A stretch of 64,000 nucleotides of DNA, taken from the NCBI GenBank assembly GCA_016932435.1, contig JAFGCW010000089.1, positions 62,001 to 126,000 on the forward strand, read 5' to 3'. Shown in pieces: positions 8,750-17,125 of the stretch. This DNA comes from Dehalococcoidales bacterium (lineage in GTDB: Bacteria > Chloroflexota > Dehalococcoidia > Dehalococcoidales > UBA2162). A model generated the notes under the pieces. The model was not told where the DNA came from. It saw only the letters and a program-made list of their open reading frames with translations, and did no database searches. Each line of letters starts with the position of its first letter. Position 1 is the first letter of the stretch. The position numbers were made by a program, and so were the translations under genes.

Positions 8750-8791
8750 AAGGCACTTTAGTCACTCCACTTGGAAAGTAGTAGAGTTACG

Positions 8792-9445
8792 ATGAAGAAA
8801 CGAAGCAAGTTAACTAAATATTTACTTTTAGCAGGTGTGATTGTTATCATGGCAGCGACGGTGCCCGGTGTCATGGCGTTTGAAGGACATGTGATTGACG
8901 TTACGGCCCACGTTAAAGGTGAAATTCAATGTGGTGTTACGCGCACTCCAGGATGGTGGTCGAACAGACCGGATGCGATACGTTGGGTTTTAATAAACAG
9001 GATTACCGGTAATTCATTCAACATGGGCTGGCCCAGTGACGATGTCGATAGCGTGGAAAAGATAATGGGGATTTTCTGGGCAGATCAGACGAAAGAAATG
9101 GATTGTAACGATGAATTGATTACGCCACCAACTAGAAGTCCTTTATGTAAGGAGAAAGCAAAGGCATCATTCCAGCTTGTGGCGGCTATTTTAACTTCTT
9201 ATTGTGAAGGTGGGATGCCGCTGCCGCTATCTATGTCGCAGATCCAGGCGATAATGAGTGGTACTGATAAAAGTGCAGTATCGGCTTTACATGATCAAAT
9301 AGCGGCATTTAACCGTTCGTTTGATACCGATACGATACCCCTCGGTATTCCCGACAGCGAATTAGGCAATGTCGACTCTACAACGGCCAGATTAATAGCA
9401 TGGGAACAGTTTGCTAATTGTGCAGGGCCGCCTACATGTCCGTAA
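8792..9445 (+). CDS. Exported protein with TPGxW motif and EGHVIDVTAHV start (217 aa)
   Basis: The signal peptide is KYLLLAGVIVIMAATVPGVM with cleavage expected before AFEGH or FEGH. The mature protein begins FEGHVIDVTAHVKG, almost the same as the mature start of the protein at 9613. A TRTPGWWSNRPDAI motif follows, a variant of the TRTPGYWKNHPEAW motif seen in many secreted proteins of unknown function. Five or more Cys residues in the mature part could form disulfides. The frame is open from TTG 8771, but ATG 8792 gives the normal signal peptide and is preferred; neither has a clear ribosome site. Processing by the SipW-like peptidase at 11346 is likely (inference). Confidence 0.7.
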   Translation: MKKRSKLTKYLLLAGVIVIMAATVPGVMAFEGHVIDVTAHVKGEIQCGVTRTPGWWSNRPDAIRWVLINRITGNSFNMGWPSDDVDSVEKIMGIFWADQTKEMDCNDELITPPTRSPLCKEKAKASFQLVAAILTSYCEGGMPLPLSMSQIQAIMSGTDKSAVSALHDQIAAFNRSFDTDTIPLGIPDSELGNVDSTTARLIAWEQFANCAGPPTCP

Positions 9446-9543
9446 TGATATTTTATAAATGCCACATCGTTTAGATAGACAGAGAATATTTAGGGAGGTG
9501 GAATATAAGGAAATAATGGAGAGAATAAAATAAAAAATTGTCC

Positions 9544-9581
9544 GCCCTGCTCCTGTAATGGGAGGTGAAGGTTGACAGGGC
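9544..9581 (+). promoter_or_regulatory. Branched hairpin ahead of the TasA-like gene
   Basis: GCCCTG at 9544-9549 pairs with CAGGGC at 9576-9581, enclosing a second small hairpin, CTCC at 9550-9553 with GGAG at 9561-9564. A run of seven A follows shortly after. It may end the upstream transcript or shape the 5' leader of the gene at 9613. Confidence 0.35.
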
Positions 9582-9612
9582 ACTGTAAAAAAATCTAACA
9601 AAGGAGAAAAAA

Positions 9613-10290
9613 GTGAAAAAAGTATTACTATTAGTATCGGCTTTACTGATCGTCTTCTCGGGCGTCGCGGCTGTCAGCGCCTATGAAGGACATGTGGTTG
9701 ATGTAAAAGCCCATGTCGAAAACGCGCTTATGGTTGAAGATGAAGTCGATTTCGGTGTTGTGTTCCCTCAAGAGAAAAAGGAAGCAGTACTGCATCTTGC
9801 TTTAAGTCAGTCATTCCGCGACCAGAAATATTACTCTTCGGTAGATTTCCGGGTTTTCTGGGAACCGAAACCGATTGGAGAGCATGTAGTAGGTATAGAG
9901 GATCCCGATAATGCCGGTTACTTCATTCCCCTCTATCCATATGTAGTAACTGAAGTTATGGGTTTTCAAACAGAGGTTATAGACACAGCTAACGCAAGCA
10001 TAAAGGAAATTGTTGCGCTGACCCCAGGTACTATTTTTACCTTAAATATTCAAAGAGCATGTGATGCAATACATTTCTCTCTTAACCCACCTGTTTTTGA
10101 CGAATGGTATAACGCTGGTACTGAGGCTTTAATAGCGAAAACGCCTTCGGGTATCTTAGGTCCTGATTATTACTATACGACAACAGAAAACATCACCTGT
10201 TCCGACGGGTATTACTTTGAAGATGAAGTCCCTCATACTGACCTTGGAAGTAACTTAAAGATACAAGTTATAGAGATTTACGGGGACTAA
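9613..10290 (+). CDS. TasA/camelysin-like exported protein (225 aa)
   Basis: The GTG start at 9613 follows AAAGGAGAAAAAA, a strong ribosome site. The signal peptide is VLLLVSALLIVFSGVAAVSA, then the mature start YEGHVVDVKAHVENALMVED. The next segment, VDFGVVFPQEKKEAVLHLAL, is the LDFGxVFPxE pattern typical of SipW-dependent, TasA-like or camelysin-like beta-sandwich surface proteins. The rest is beta-rich. Such proteins are released by a SipW-type signal peptidase and often form fibres or coat layers. A perfect terminator hairpin follows 28 bases after the stop. Fibre formation here is inference. Confidence 0.7.
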   Translation: MKKVLLLVSALLIVFSGVAAVSAYEGHVVDVKAHVENALMVEDEVDFGVVFPQEKKEAVLHLALSQSFRDQKYYSSVDFRVFWEPKPIGEHVVGIEDPDNAGYFIPLYPYVVTEVMGFQTEVIDTANASIKEIVALTPGTIFTLNIQRACDAIHFSLNPPVFDEWYNAGTEALIAKTPSGILGPDYYYTTTENITCSDGYYFEDEVPHTDLGSNLKIQVIEIYGD

Positions 10291-10317
10291 TCATCACTAG
10301 TAATCGTTAAAAATTCA

Positions 10318-10351
10318 AAGAAGCGGCGCTTCCTCCCAAGCGCCGCTTCTT
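10318..10351 (+). terminator. Terminator after the TasA-like gene
   Basis: A perfect 14-bp stem, AAGAAGCGGCGCTT at 10318-10331 with its complement at 10338-10351, has a six-base loop. The T-run is weak (TCATTT). Confidence 0.8.
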
Positions 10352-10925
10352 CATTTCCATAAACGATTAAATAAAATTCATCGTGATGAGTAAGGAAGGA
10401 AGCTGATACTTATAAGCACGGGTGTTCATAACCCCCGTGCTTTTCCCTGTTAGATTATTAGCATAGAGTCCTGCCTGGCATTCGTTGGAAGGTGAAGTAT
10501 GGTGCCATTCACAGCCTATCCTGTTATTCTGAGAAGGCTTGTCCACCACTGACGGATGACAATTTATAAGGTTCGAGAACTTAGAAATCCCTCTCGATAA
10601 TTATCGATAAGCGGACAGGTTAGTCATCTCCCTTTTGTAAAGGGAGAATGAAGAGGGATTTTCTAAATAATAGAGGCTATTCAGGCAGGGTGAATTGACA
10701 AGACTCGTGATAGATTCCCGTGAAAGTTGAACCATACGTACGACGATTAGTATACCAGCGGCTCTCTGGTACGCCTGATTTAGGCTTTCGACTCTTTCAT
10801 TCCAGGTGAAGAATTACTGTCATCCCTACCAATACCAACCGAATAGGCACTTTACCGCACCATTCTATTCATTGACCAGATTCAATACAGTCTGGTATGC
10901 TTGAAAAACCAGGGAGGAGTGGTCA
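10352..10925. other. Non-coding region with hairpins and small repeats
   Basis: About 570 bases without a credible gene. They contain a 9-bp hairpin AAGCACGGG (10414-10422) with CCCGTGCTT (10434-10442) followed by TTTT, and the MITE-like element listed next. TTGACA at 10693 has no matching -10. The promoter of the exported-protein/signal-peptidase genes should lie in the right half. Confidence 0.5.
10583..10664. repeat. MITE-like element, about 82 bp
   Basis: Terminal inverted repeats AGAAATCCCTCT (10583-10594) and AGAGGGATTTTCT (10652-10664, one extra T) enclose a hairpin CTCCCTTT/AAAGGGAG (10628-10646). Related cores occur at about 13951-13975 and 30622-30642, which suggests a small dispersed repeat family. 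Confidence 0.45.
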
Positions 10926-11330
10926 ATGAAAAAAAGGTACGTAGTTCTGACATTTGTAATTGCCCTTCTGGGAATCATAATATATTTCTTTCTCACATCC
11001 AGTAATATTTACTCGGCGCAGGCAGTAGCAGTTGAGGCTGGAAGTCCTATTGGTATGGCTCCGTTTACCGACCGTATCGATTTTGGAGACCTTCCTCAAG
11101 GGGCAACGATTACCAAGACCGTTGTGCTGGAAAATACAGGGGATAATGATAATTCAATCAAAATCTGGATTATTGGTTCGATCGATCAGATGATCGATGT
11201 TAACCCAGGTAAATCGTTCGAATTAAAAGCAGACTCTACTCAAGATGTTGATTTCATATTCAACATGCCTGTTTCAGCGCCGGTAGGGAAGAAGTTCACG
11301 GGACGCATCATAATTTTTAAGCTTCCCTGA
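10926..11330 (+). CDS. Exported or membrane-anchored beta-sandwich protein (134 aa)
   Basis: The N-terminal hydrophobic helix (VVLTFVIALLGIIIYFFLTS) is a signal peptide or membrane anchor. The rest resembles a single Ig-like, ASH-type domain: RIDFGDLPQGATITKTVVLE, NTGDNDNSIKIW and a C-terminal FTGRIIIFKLP. The phrase IDFGDLPQG recalls the VDFGVVFPQE of the TasA-like protein. The ribosome site GGGAGGAGTGGTCA before ATG 10926 is strong. The signal peptidase gene starts 15 bases after the stop, so the two are co-transcribed. It is likely a substrate or partner of that peptidase (inference). Confidence 0.6.
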   Translation: MKKRYVVLTFVIALLGIIIYFFLTSSNIYSAQAVAVEAGSPIGMAPFTDRIDFGDLPQGATITKTVVLENTGDNDNSIKIWIIGSIDQMIDVNPGKSFELKADSTQDVDFIFNMPVSAPVGKKFTGRIIIFKLP

Positions 11331-11345
11331 CTTTATTAAGTCAAT

Positions 11346-11975
11346 ATGAAAAATCTGGTATTAATAATTGTATTTATAGGCTTAATTCTACTCAGCGTTT
11401 TCGGGATTCCCGCGTTACTGGAAATCACACTTGATGTTGAACAACCAATACTGACGGTCACTTCCTATTCGATGTGGCCTGAACTCAGCCGGGGTGATAT
11501 TGTCTTCGTGAAAAAAACCGGCATCGAGGATATAGAAATCGGTTCGGTTATCGTTTTCCGTCATGGAAACGGGCTTGCGGTGCACCGTGTAATTGAGATA
11601 AGGGGGACAACCATTATCACTAAAGGAGACGCCAATCCCACCGCAGATAACCCGATTTCATTCGATGATGTGGTTGGACGTGTACCAAATATGGGAAATA
11701 CGATGGTAAAAATTCCCTGGGTGGGGCATTTCTCTCTGTTCAAAGAGTCAGAAGAAGTGGACACTGTACCTGATACTGCCATAGAACCTGGTTTCTGGCA
11801 GCAATTATCCCTTCTACTCCTCAATCCTGTTAGTATTACCGTATTGACAGTTACTATAGTGGCTATTCTTTTTCAGAACCGGATTTCAAACGCGATGAGT
11901 AGGGTGAGGTCGATGTCGGTCCGGAAACGCCGTCTAAAGGCCCGGACCAGGCGCCTGCCGCAAAGATCGAGGTGA
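11346..11975 (+). CDS. Signal peptidase I, S26B (SipW/archaeal) type
   Basis: An N-terminal membrane helix (residues 3-24) is followed by the catalytic box SYSMWPELSRGD with nucleophile S42. In place of the usual bacterial Lys there is a His (LAVHRVIEI, H80), and TKGDANPTADN supplies the conserved Asp residues (D95, D101). This Ser-His arrangement marks the ER, archaeal and Bacillus SipW class. A second helix (about 158-178) and a very basic tail (KARTRRLPQRSR) follow, so both termini flank the membrane. It should cleave the signal peptides of the exported proteins on both sides. The DUF5305-like gene downstream is a known neighbour of such peptidases in archaea, as far as I recall. Confidence 0.9.
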   Translation: MKNLVLIIVFIGLILLSVFGIPALLEITLDVEQPILTVTSYSMWPELSRGDIVFVKKTGIEDIEIGSVIVFRHGNGLAVHRVIEIRGTTIITKGDANPTADNPISFDDVVGRVPNMGNTMVKIPWVGHFSLFKESEEVDTVPDTAIEPGFWQQLSLLLLNPVSITVLTVTIVAILFQNRISNAMSRVRSMSVRKRRLKARTRRLPQRSR

Positions 11976-12009
11976 TCAAGGCTTAATGCAGAAATCTATA
12001 TAATGAAAT

Positions 12010-12130
12010 GGCTGGAAAATGATAAGCCGTCATCCTGAGGACGACGAAGGAGGACGAAGGATCCCCTTTCTTAATCGGACGAGATTCTTCGGTCGCAAGC
12101 TCCCTCAGAATGACATGGCAGACGAAGAAT
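12010..12130. repeat. Dispersed intergenic repeat (GTCATCCTGAGG...CAGAATGACA type)
   Basis: The region reads GTCATCCTGAGGACGACGAA at one end, with an internal short duplication of GGACGAAGG, and ends TCCCTCAGAATGACATGG. This imperfect inverted arrangement is a well-known type of intergenic repeat in Chloroflexota and other bacteria. It lies in the 228-base gap between the signal peptidase and DUF5305-like genes. Confidence 0.6.
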
Positions 12131-12203
12131 GATAATTTTCGGACAGACCCACTCAAGGGGATTTTAAAGTAAATAGTACCCACAGTCTGGAGGGAAACAG
12201 GAT

Positions 12204-13814
12204 ATGCGTAATAACATTATCAGAATCGTAATAGCGACACTCATATTAGCTGCCACCATAATTGTTGGTGTAATGGGACTGAACGAGCCGAAACAGGTCG
12301 TAAGGTCCTATACTCTCCTGAACTACAACATGCAGGGCGGTTTCTCTCACCAGGCTTACGGGTTTTTAACAACAGAGGTTTCACCTGACCTTGTCTATTT
12401 TCCTAAGATAATCAGTGGCATCACCGGCTCTTACAGGTACGAATTCTCATCAGATGAACCTGTCTCTGATGTGAAAACGCAGGTACAGGTAAACGCAGTC
12501 CTGACCCGTTCCGGATCCTGGTCGAAGGAAATCGTCCTGGTTCCGGCGAAGGAATTATCCGGCGGGGAAATTACTTTCCCTATCGACTATCCCGGATACC
12601 TGGAACTGGCAAATAACATTTCCCAGGAACTTGGACTTGGCAATGTATCATACCTTGACATTACATTTAAGGTTTTCCTGGTAACGGAAGCAAATATCAG
12701 GGGTAGCGTAATCAATGAGGAATTTATACAAACATGCGGGATGACCGTAGGCTCTACAACCATGGAGTGGAAAGGACCGTTTGATTTCAGACGTAAAGGA
12801 TATGAGGCAGGTATATCGTACGAACAGGAAGGATTATTCGGTTATGATATCGAGCACACGTCCAATCTTCTCTTTGGATCGATCACTCTTTCATCTCCGG
12901 TACCGGCAGTAAAAACTCCTCGCGCACTCAATATTGCGGATTATTATTCTCCAAACACAATTGATACTATGGAATTCGTATTCGATTATAAGCTTATCGA
13001 CGAACCATCGGTAGCCGGTGCGATCCACAGAGTTCGAGCTGATGTCACGCTGTCTCATGTCGATGGTACCCGTGTAGTGTTCCCTGCGATAAGCGGAGAG
13101 GAATATAGTGACGACTTTACTTTATCGATACCAGTTGATATTAGCCTTCTCTACGATATCATAAAGAAGAAAGAAATGGTTATCACTGACACTTTTGAAG
13201 CGGTATATGATCTGGAAGTGAAGGTTGATGTAAATACTACAGTCGAAGATCCAGGTGTGGTTAACGAGACTATAAGCGCTGTTCTTCCGTTGAGATTGAG
13301 CTCTGGCAGGATAGATATCGGAGATGCAGTGGGTACCACGAAAACCGGTTCCTTGAAGGGAGAGGAGATTGTAGAAAATCAGACACGAGATACGCTGTTA
13401 CTGATAGCAGCCAGTTTATTGGGCTTGACAATTCTGGCATGGTTGTTTGCGGGATGGAGGATATGGGAACAACGGAAACGATCACCGTTACTGGAGCTCT
13501 GGGAAACCACTCAGAACACGATAGACAGGCATAAGGATGTTTTGGTCAGCATGACAGTACTTCCAGCGATAGCCGAGGGTGAAAGAATCACCCCGGTCAA
13601 CAGTCTCGAGGAACTGATCAAACTGTCTGACGCGCTGCTCAAGCCTGTACTTCACCAGGCGGACGGAGCGAAACACAATTTCTGCGTAATAGATGGCAAT
13701 GTCAGGTATGAGTACAGTGTCCTCGAACGACCGTCCAACAGCGTACTGACCAGGAGATTCAAGGAGAGAAAGGACCATAGTGATACACCATCGCCCGGAG
13801 AGGATGAAGAATAG
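12204..13814 (+). CDS. DUF5305-like membrane protein (536 aa)
   Basis: An N-terminal membrane helix (RIVIATLILAATIIVGVMGL) is followed by a large beta-rich extracytoplasmic part of about 370 residues. A second helix (about 394-418, LLLIAASLLGLTILAWLFAG) leads to a charged cytoplasmic tail ending DTPSPGEDEE. Short landmarks (YTLLNYNMQGGFSHQAYG near the start, WKGPFDFRRKGYEAG in the middle) and the two-helix layout fit DUF5305. I recall that family as a partner of SipW-type signal peptidases in archaea; its function is unknown. The ribosome site is CTGGAGGGAAACAGG. It may hold or deliver exported subunits at the membrane surface (inference). Confidence 0.65.
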   Translation: MRNNIIRIVIATLILAATIIVGVMGLNEPKQVVRSYTLLNYNMQGGFSHQAYGFLTTEVSPDLVYFPKIISGITGSYRYEFSSDEPVSDVKTQVQVNAVLTRSGSWSKEIVLVPAKELSGGEITFPIDYPGYLELANNISQELGLGNVSYLDITFKVFLVTEANIRGSVINEEFIQTCGMTVGSTTMEWKGPFDFRRKGYEAGISYEQEGLFGYDIEHTSNLLFGSITLSSPVPAVKTPRALNIADYYSPNTIDTMEFVFDYKLIDEPSVAGAIHRVRADVTLSHVDGTRVVFPAISGEEYSDDFTLSIPVDISLLYDIIKKKEMVITDTFEAVYDLEVKVDVNTTVEDPGVVNETISAVLPLRLSSGRIDIGDAVGTTKTGSLKGEEIVENQTRDTLLLIAASLLGLTILAWLFAGWRIWEQRKRSPLLELWETTQNTIDRHKDVLVSMTVLPAIAEGERITPVNSLEELIKLSDALLKPVLHQADGAKHNFCVIDGNVRYEYSVLERPSNSVLTRRFKERKDHSDTPSPGEDEE

Positions 13815-13877
13815 TATAGTAGAAAGTTAAGCCGGTATGGCTGGGAATTCGATACTTTAGTCAAAATTTTAATGCAG

Positions 13878-13914
13878 GGTGGGTTAGGTCTGACAAAGTC
13901 AGGATTAATCCACC
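13878..13914 (+). terminator. Terminator-like hairpin after the DUF5305-like gene
   Basis: GGTGGGTTA at 13878-13886 pairs with TAATCCACC at 13906-13914 (one wobble), with an inner CTGAC/GTCAG stem and a short T-run after it (TTTATA). Confidence 0.5.
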
Positions 13915-14422
13915 TTTATAATATTCTTTATTTAACCTCACCTCTGTTACGAATAATCACCTCTCCTTAACAAAGAGAGGGGATTATCGAAAATAGGATT
14001 GTTTGGGATCAGAGTATGAGTGGTTAAAACATGGAACGATTGCCAGAGCAGGCAAGGGGCGAGGGAGGGAATAGGAATTATTATCCTGCAGGTAGTGGTT
14101 TTTAACTCATTCCTGTCAACCGTCAGATCTTTCTATCATCCTATACGCTCTTGCTGTCATTCCCTTGTTTGTCACTACTAATCACTGCGAAATCAGGATG
14201 AACAGCATGGTCTACATCTTTTTTGTGTAAATAACGTGAAAAATTCATCCATTTGGTCGATTGATTCCGGGTAATAATATTCTAAGATTATACGTAGCCT
14301 GTAGAAGGTAACAAAACAGGTTGAATGTTGTTATGTAAAAAGTTGCGTCAATTAAAAAACTTGTTGATTATTCTATCATTAAAACAGTCATCATATTATA
14401 GTAACTAGAAAGGAGAATATGC
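13915..14422. other. Non-coding region before the first vWA gene
   Basis: About 500 bases without a gene. The left part has a CCTCTC/GAGAGG hairpin related to the small repeats elsewhere. The right 120 bases are very AT-rich and should carry the vWA promoter; TATTAT at 14394-14399 is a possible -10 with no good -35. Confidence 0.4.
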
Positions 14423-15673
14423 ATGAAAACACGGAAGATATTAAGTGCAATAGTACTCACGGTAATAGTTACGGTTACTATTGGTATTCCATGCTACGCG
14501 AGCATATCTCCGGAATCGATAACAGCTACCCTTGAACCAGGTGAAAGTGTATATGAAACCAAGACAGTACATATAGAGGCGATACCTCCTGAGGTTGATG
14601 TTGTTTTTGCTTTCGATCTTACCGGTAGTATGGGCGAAATCCTCACCACAGCCAAGACAAAGGCTCTCGATATAATGACCACACTCACAAGCGCACTCGG
14701 TAGTGATGTCCAATTTGGTGTAATGTCTTACATGGATTACCCTCACTGGTATGAAGGATATGCTTATAATTGCGGGTATCTATCACAAGATTACGGCAAC
14801 CCGTCCACGGATTATGCGTATAGCCTTGATCAATCAATTACAGGCGACACTACTGCGGTAAGTACCGCTATTAGCGGCTTGATTCTGGGATTTGGTGAAG
14901 ATAGTCCGGAGGATTATACCAGGATGATGTATGAGAGTTACGCAGATCCCGCTGTTGCATGGCGTATGGGAGCAAAGCGAATCGTAGTGAATTTCGGTGA
15001 CAACGTTCCCCACGACTGTAATTTGAATGAAGGTGTTCCTGGATATTCTACTGGTTGGTCGACCGGTGGCGATCCTGGAAGAGATGAGGCTATGAATACG
15101 GCTGATGACCTGGATCTTCAAATAGTTCTTGCCGAAATGTATTCAAATGGCGTCACATTAATAGAGTGCCATACCAATTTGTATTATAAAACTCACTGGG
15201 ATTACTGGACCGGAATCACCGGAGGTATCGCACTCCTTACTGGTTCGGCTACCTTGGTAAATGATGTCGCCAATGCTGTTAACAGTGTGTTAAGCGCTGA
15301 ACAATACGCATATGGCGTGCATCTCGTAGCCAGTCCCGGGTATGAATCCTGGGTAAGCTTTGATCCGGTATTAATTGAGGAAATGGAAAGATGTGTAGAT
15401 GATGAAGAGATTGATGTTACCATTACGGTACCTGTAGATACTCTACCTGGTGTTTATCAGTTCACGATCAGCGTTGTTGATGAAGACGATGTCAGTTACG
15501 GAGATCAACAGGTAACCATAATAGTCCCTGGTGATGAACCACCTCCTGTGGAAGTCGGTGGTACCGTTCAACCTACCAATAAATGGGTATTATTGACACC
15601 ATGGCTTATTCTGGGTATACTGTTAGCCGCACTGGGCACTGTCATAATATGGCGTCGTAAAGCTCAGAGTTAA
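14423..15673 (+). CDS. Exported vWA-domain protein with VGG..P.NK C-terminal anchor (416 aa)
   Basis: A signal peptide (ILSAIVLTVIVTVTIGIPCY, cleavage near YAS) is followed by a short beta region. A von Willebrand factor A domain covers about 58-300, with a MIDAS motif D65-x-T67-x-S69 (FAFDLTGSMGE). A second beta domain (about 305-370), a Pro spacer (EPPPVEVGG) and the tail VGGTVQPTNKWVLLTPW follow, then a membrane helix and WRRKAQS. The ribosome site is AAAGGAGAATATGC. vWA domains bind metal and protein ligands, and here the domain would sit outside the cell, held by the C-terminal helix. The next gene encodes a paralogue with the same tail. A strong terminator follows. Confidence 0.85.
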   Translation: MKTRKILSAIVLTVIVTVTIGIPCYASISPESITATLEPGESVYETKTVHIEAIPPEVDVVFAFDLTGSMGEILTTAKTKALDIMTTLTSALGSDVQFGVMSYMDYPHWYEGYAYNCGYLSQDYGNPSTDYAYSLDQSITGDTTAVSTAISGLILGFGEDSPEDYTRMMYESYADPAVAWRMGAKRIVVNFGDNVPHDCNLNEGVPGYSTGWSTGGDPGRDEAMNTADDLDLQIVLAEMYSNGVTLIECHTNLYYKTHWDYWTGITGGIALLTGSATLVNDVANAVNSVLSAEQYAYGVHLVASPGYESWVSFDPVLIEEMERCVDDEEIDVTITVPVDTLPGVYQFTISVVDEDDVSYGDQQVTIIVPGDEPPPVEVGGTVQPTNKWVLLTPWLILGILLAALGTVIIWRRKAQS

Positions 15674-15704
15674 CATCGGCAAAAAACAAAATCAAGGTAC
15701 TTTA

Positions 15705-15738
15705 ACGGGAATCCCTCATTCGTGGGATTCCCGTTTTT
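15705..15738 (+). terminator. Intrinsic terminator after the first vWA gene
   Basis: A perfect 11-bp stem, ACGGGAATCCC at 15705-15715 with GGGATTCCCGT at 15724-15734, has an eight-base loop and a T-run to 15738. Confidence 0.9.
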
Positions 15739-15921
15739 AGTGGCTGTAGTATTTATCACCCGAGAATAGCACTGTTATTCAAAATCTTAAAAAAAATCGA
15801 ACGAGGTGTAGACCGTTTTTCCTTAAATAATCAATCGAAAGATGGTTGTGGAGGATCTCATGTGGTGCTAATCTACGCTATACGATGTGGTATTGCGTTC
15901 AATTATCGAAAGGAGGTAATT

Positions 15922-17121
15922 GTGAAGAAAAGAATACTGACAATTGTTCTTACGTTGGTATTGCTGGTTGGCATTATAGCTACGCCAGCTACAGCAGGCG
16001 CAAATGGTGCCCCCGACGTACTGATGGGTTTTTGTCTTGACTCATCAGGTAGTATTTCAAGTAGTGAATGGACTCTGATAAAAACCGGACTTGGCAATGT
16101 TATCGGTGATCCAACAATTGTACCGCAAGACGGTTCGGTTGAGATTTGTATTGTCAAGTTCTCACAGACTGCTCAGGAGGTACTGGTACCAACAGTCGTT
16201 ACCGATGTAACTATTGGTGGTATATTAAGTACTATCTCAGGTATGACACAAATGGGTAGTACCACAGCCATGGGGGCGGGTATTTTACAGACCTTGACAA
16301 CCATGCAGAAGTCGGCTAACTTCAACAATCCGGATGTCTGGAAGGTCATCAATCTGGCAACAGACGGTGCCCCCAATGTTTTTCCAGGCGGTTATACTGG
16401 TAAAACATATGCCGAATATGCAGTTAATATGACCGTAGCTGCCGGTGTTGATGAATTTGATATTGAAGGTATTGGCGACGGCGCTGATAATACCTGGATG
16501 GCTGAGAAACTTGCGTATCCTGACGGTACCGGACCGGGTATAGCACCTATTATCGTTAGCATTCCGCCTGATTCTTATCCTCCGCGACCGCCCTCACCTA
16601 GCTTCACGGGTTTTGTGCGTGCATGCGCAGCTTTTGAGGATTATGAAGAAGCTGTAGCTCAGAAATTAGTTCTGATACTCAAGGGCTTACTTTCTCTGGA
16701 TCCACCTTACGACACAAATGATCTCGGAGATCAGCATTGTGTTACCGCCACCTTGGTGAATGGAAATTTAGCTCCAATTCCAGGTGCAACGATTGATTTT
16801 GAGGTAACCGGAGTTAATCCTACGACCGGATCTGCCGTAACCGATGAAAATGGCAAAGCACAGTTCTGCTATACAGGAAACAATCCCGGTCTGGATACTA
16901 TCGTCGCTACATGGGATGATACTGCGCAGACAGGGCAATTACTAGAATCGGAACCTGTTGAAAAGTTATGGATCGACGAACCACCTCCTCCACCTGTGGA
17001 AGTTGGTGGTACGATTCAACCTGTAAACAAGTTCATGCTGTTGACACCGTGGATAGCACTGGGTATACTATTAGCCGCATTTGGTACTATTATCATACGG
17101 CGTCGTATAACTCAGAGTTAA
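15922..17121 (+). CDS. Exported vWA plus Ig-like protein with VGG..P.NK C-terminal anchor
   Basis: The frame is open from ATG 15862, but GTG 15922 directly follows AAAGGAGGT and gives a standard signal peptide (ILTIVLTLVLLVGIIATPAT), so it is chosen (399 residues). The vWA domain follows with MIDAS D40-S-S42-G-S44 (FCLDSSGSIS). A bacterial Ig-like, Big_1-type domain lies at about 287-350 (IPGATIDFEVTG, TDENGKAQFCYTG). The Pro-rich spacer and tail VGGTIQPVNKFMLLTPW, a membrane helix and RRRITQS end the protein. The tail is nearly identical to that of the preceding protein. It is a surface adhesin or structural protein by architecture. The peptidase-like gene begins 4 bases after the stop. Confidence 0.85.
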   Translation: MKKRILTIVLTLVLLVGIIATPATAGANGAPDVLMGFCLDSSGSISSSEWTLIKTGLGNVIGDPTIVPQDGSVEICIVKFSQTAQEVLVPTVVTDVTIGGILSTISGMTQMGSTTAMGAGILQTLTTMQKSANFNNPDVWKVINLATDGAPNVFPGGYTGKTYAEYAVNMTVAAGVDEFDIEGIGDGADNTWMAEKLAYPDGTGPGIAPIIVSIPPDSYPPRPPSPSFTGFVRACAAFEDYEEAVAQKLVLILKGLLSLDPPYDTNDLGDQHCVTATLVNGNLAPIPGATIDFEVTGVNPTTGSAVTDENGKAQFCYTGNNPGLDTIVATWDDTAQTGQLLESEPVEKLWIDEPPPPPVEVGGTIQPVNKFMLLTPWIALGILLAAFGTIIIRRRITQS

Positions 17122-17125
17122 CACA

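Noticed and set aside
10367..10549. Minus-strand 60-codon frame in the non-coding gap
   Set aside because: It overlaps hairpins and repeat-like sequence, has no ribosome site and no recognisable product.
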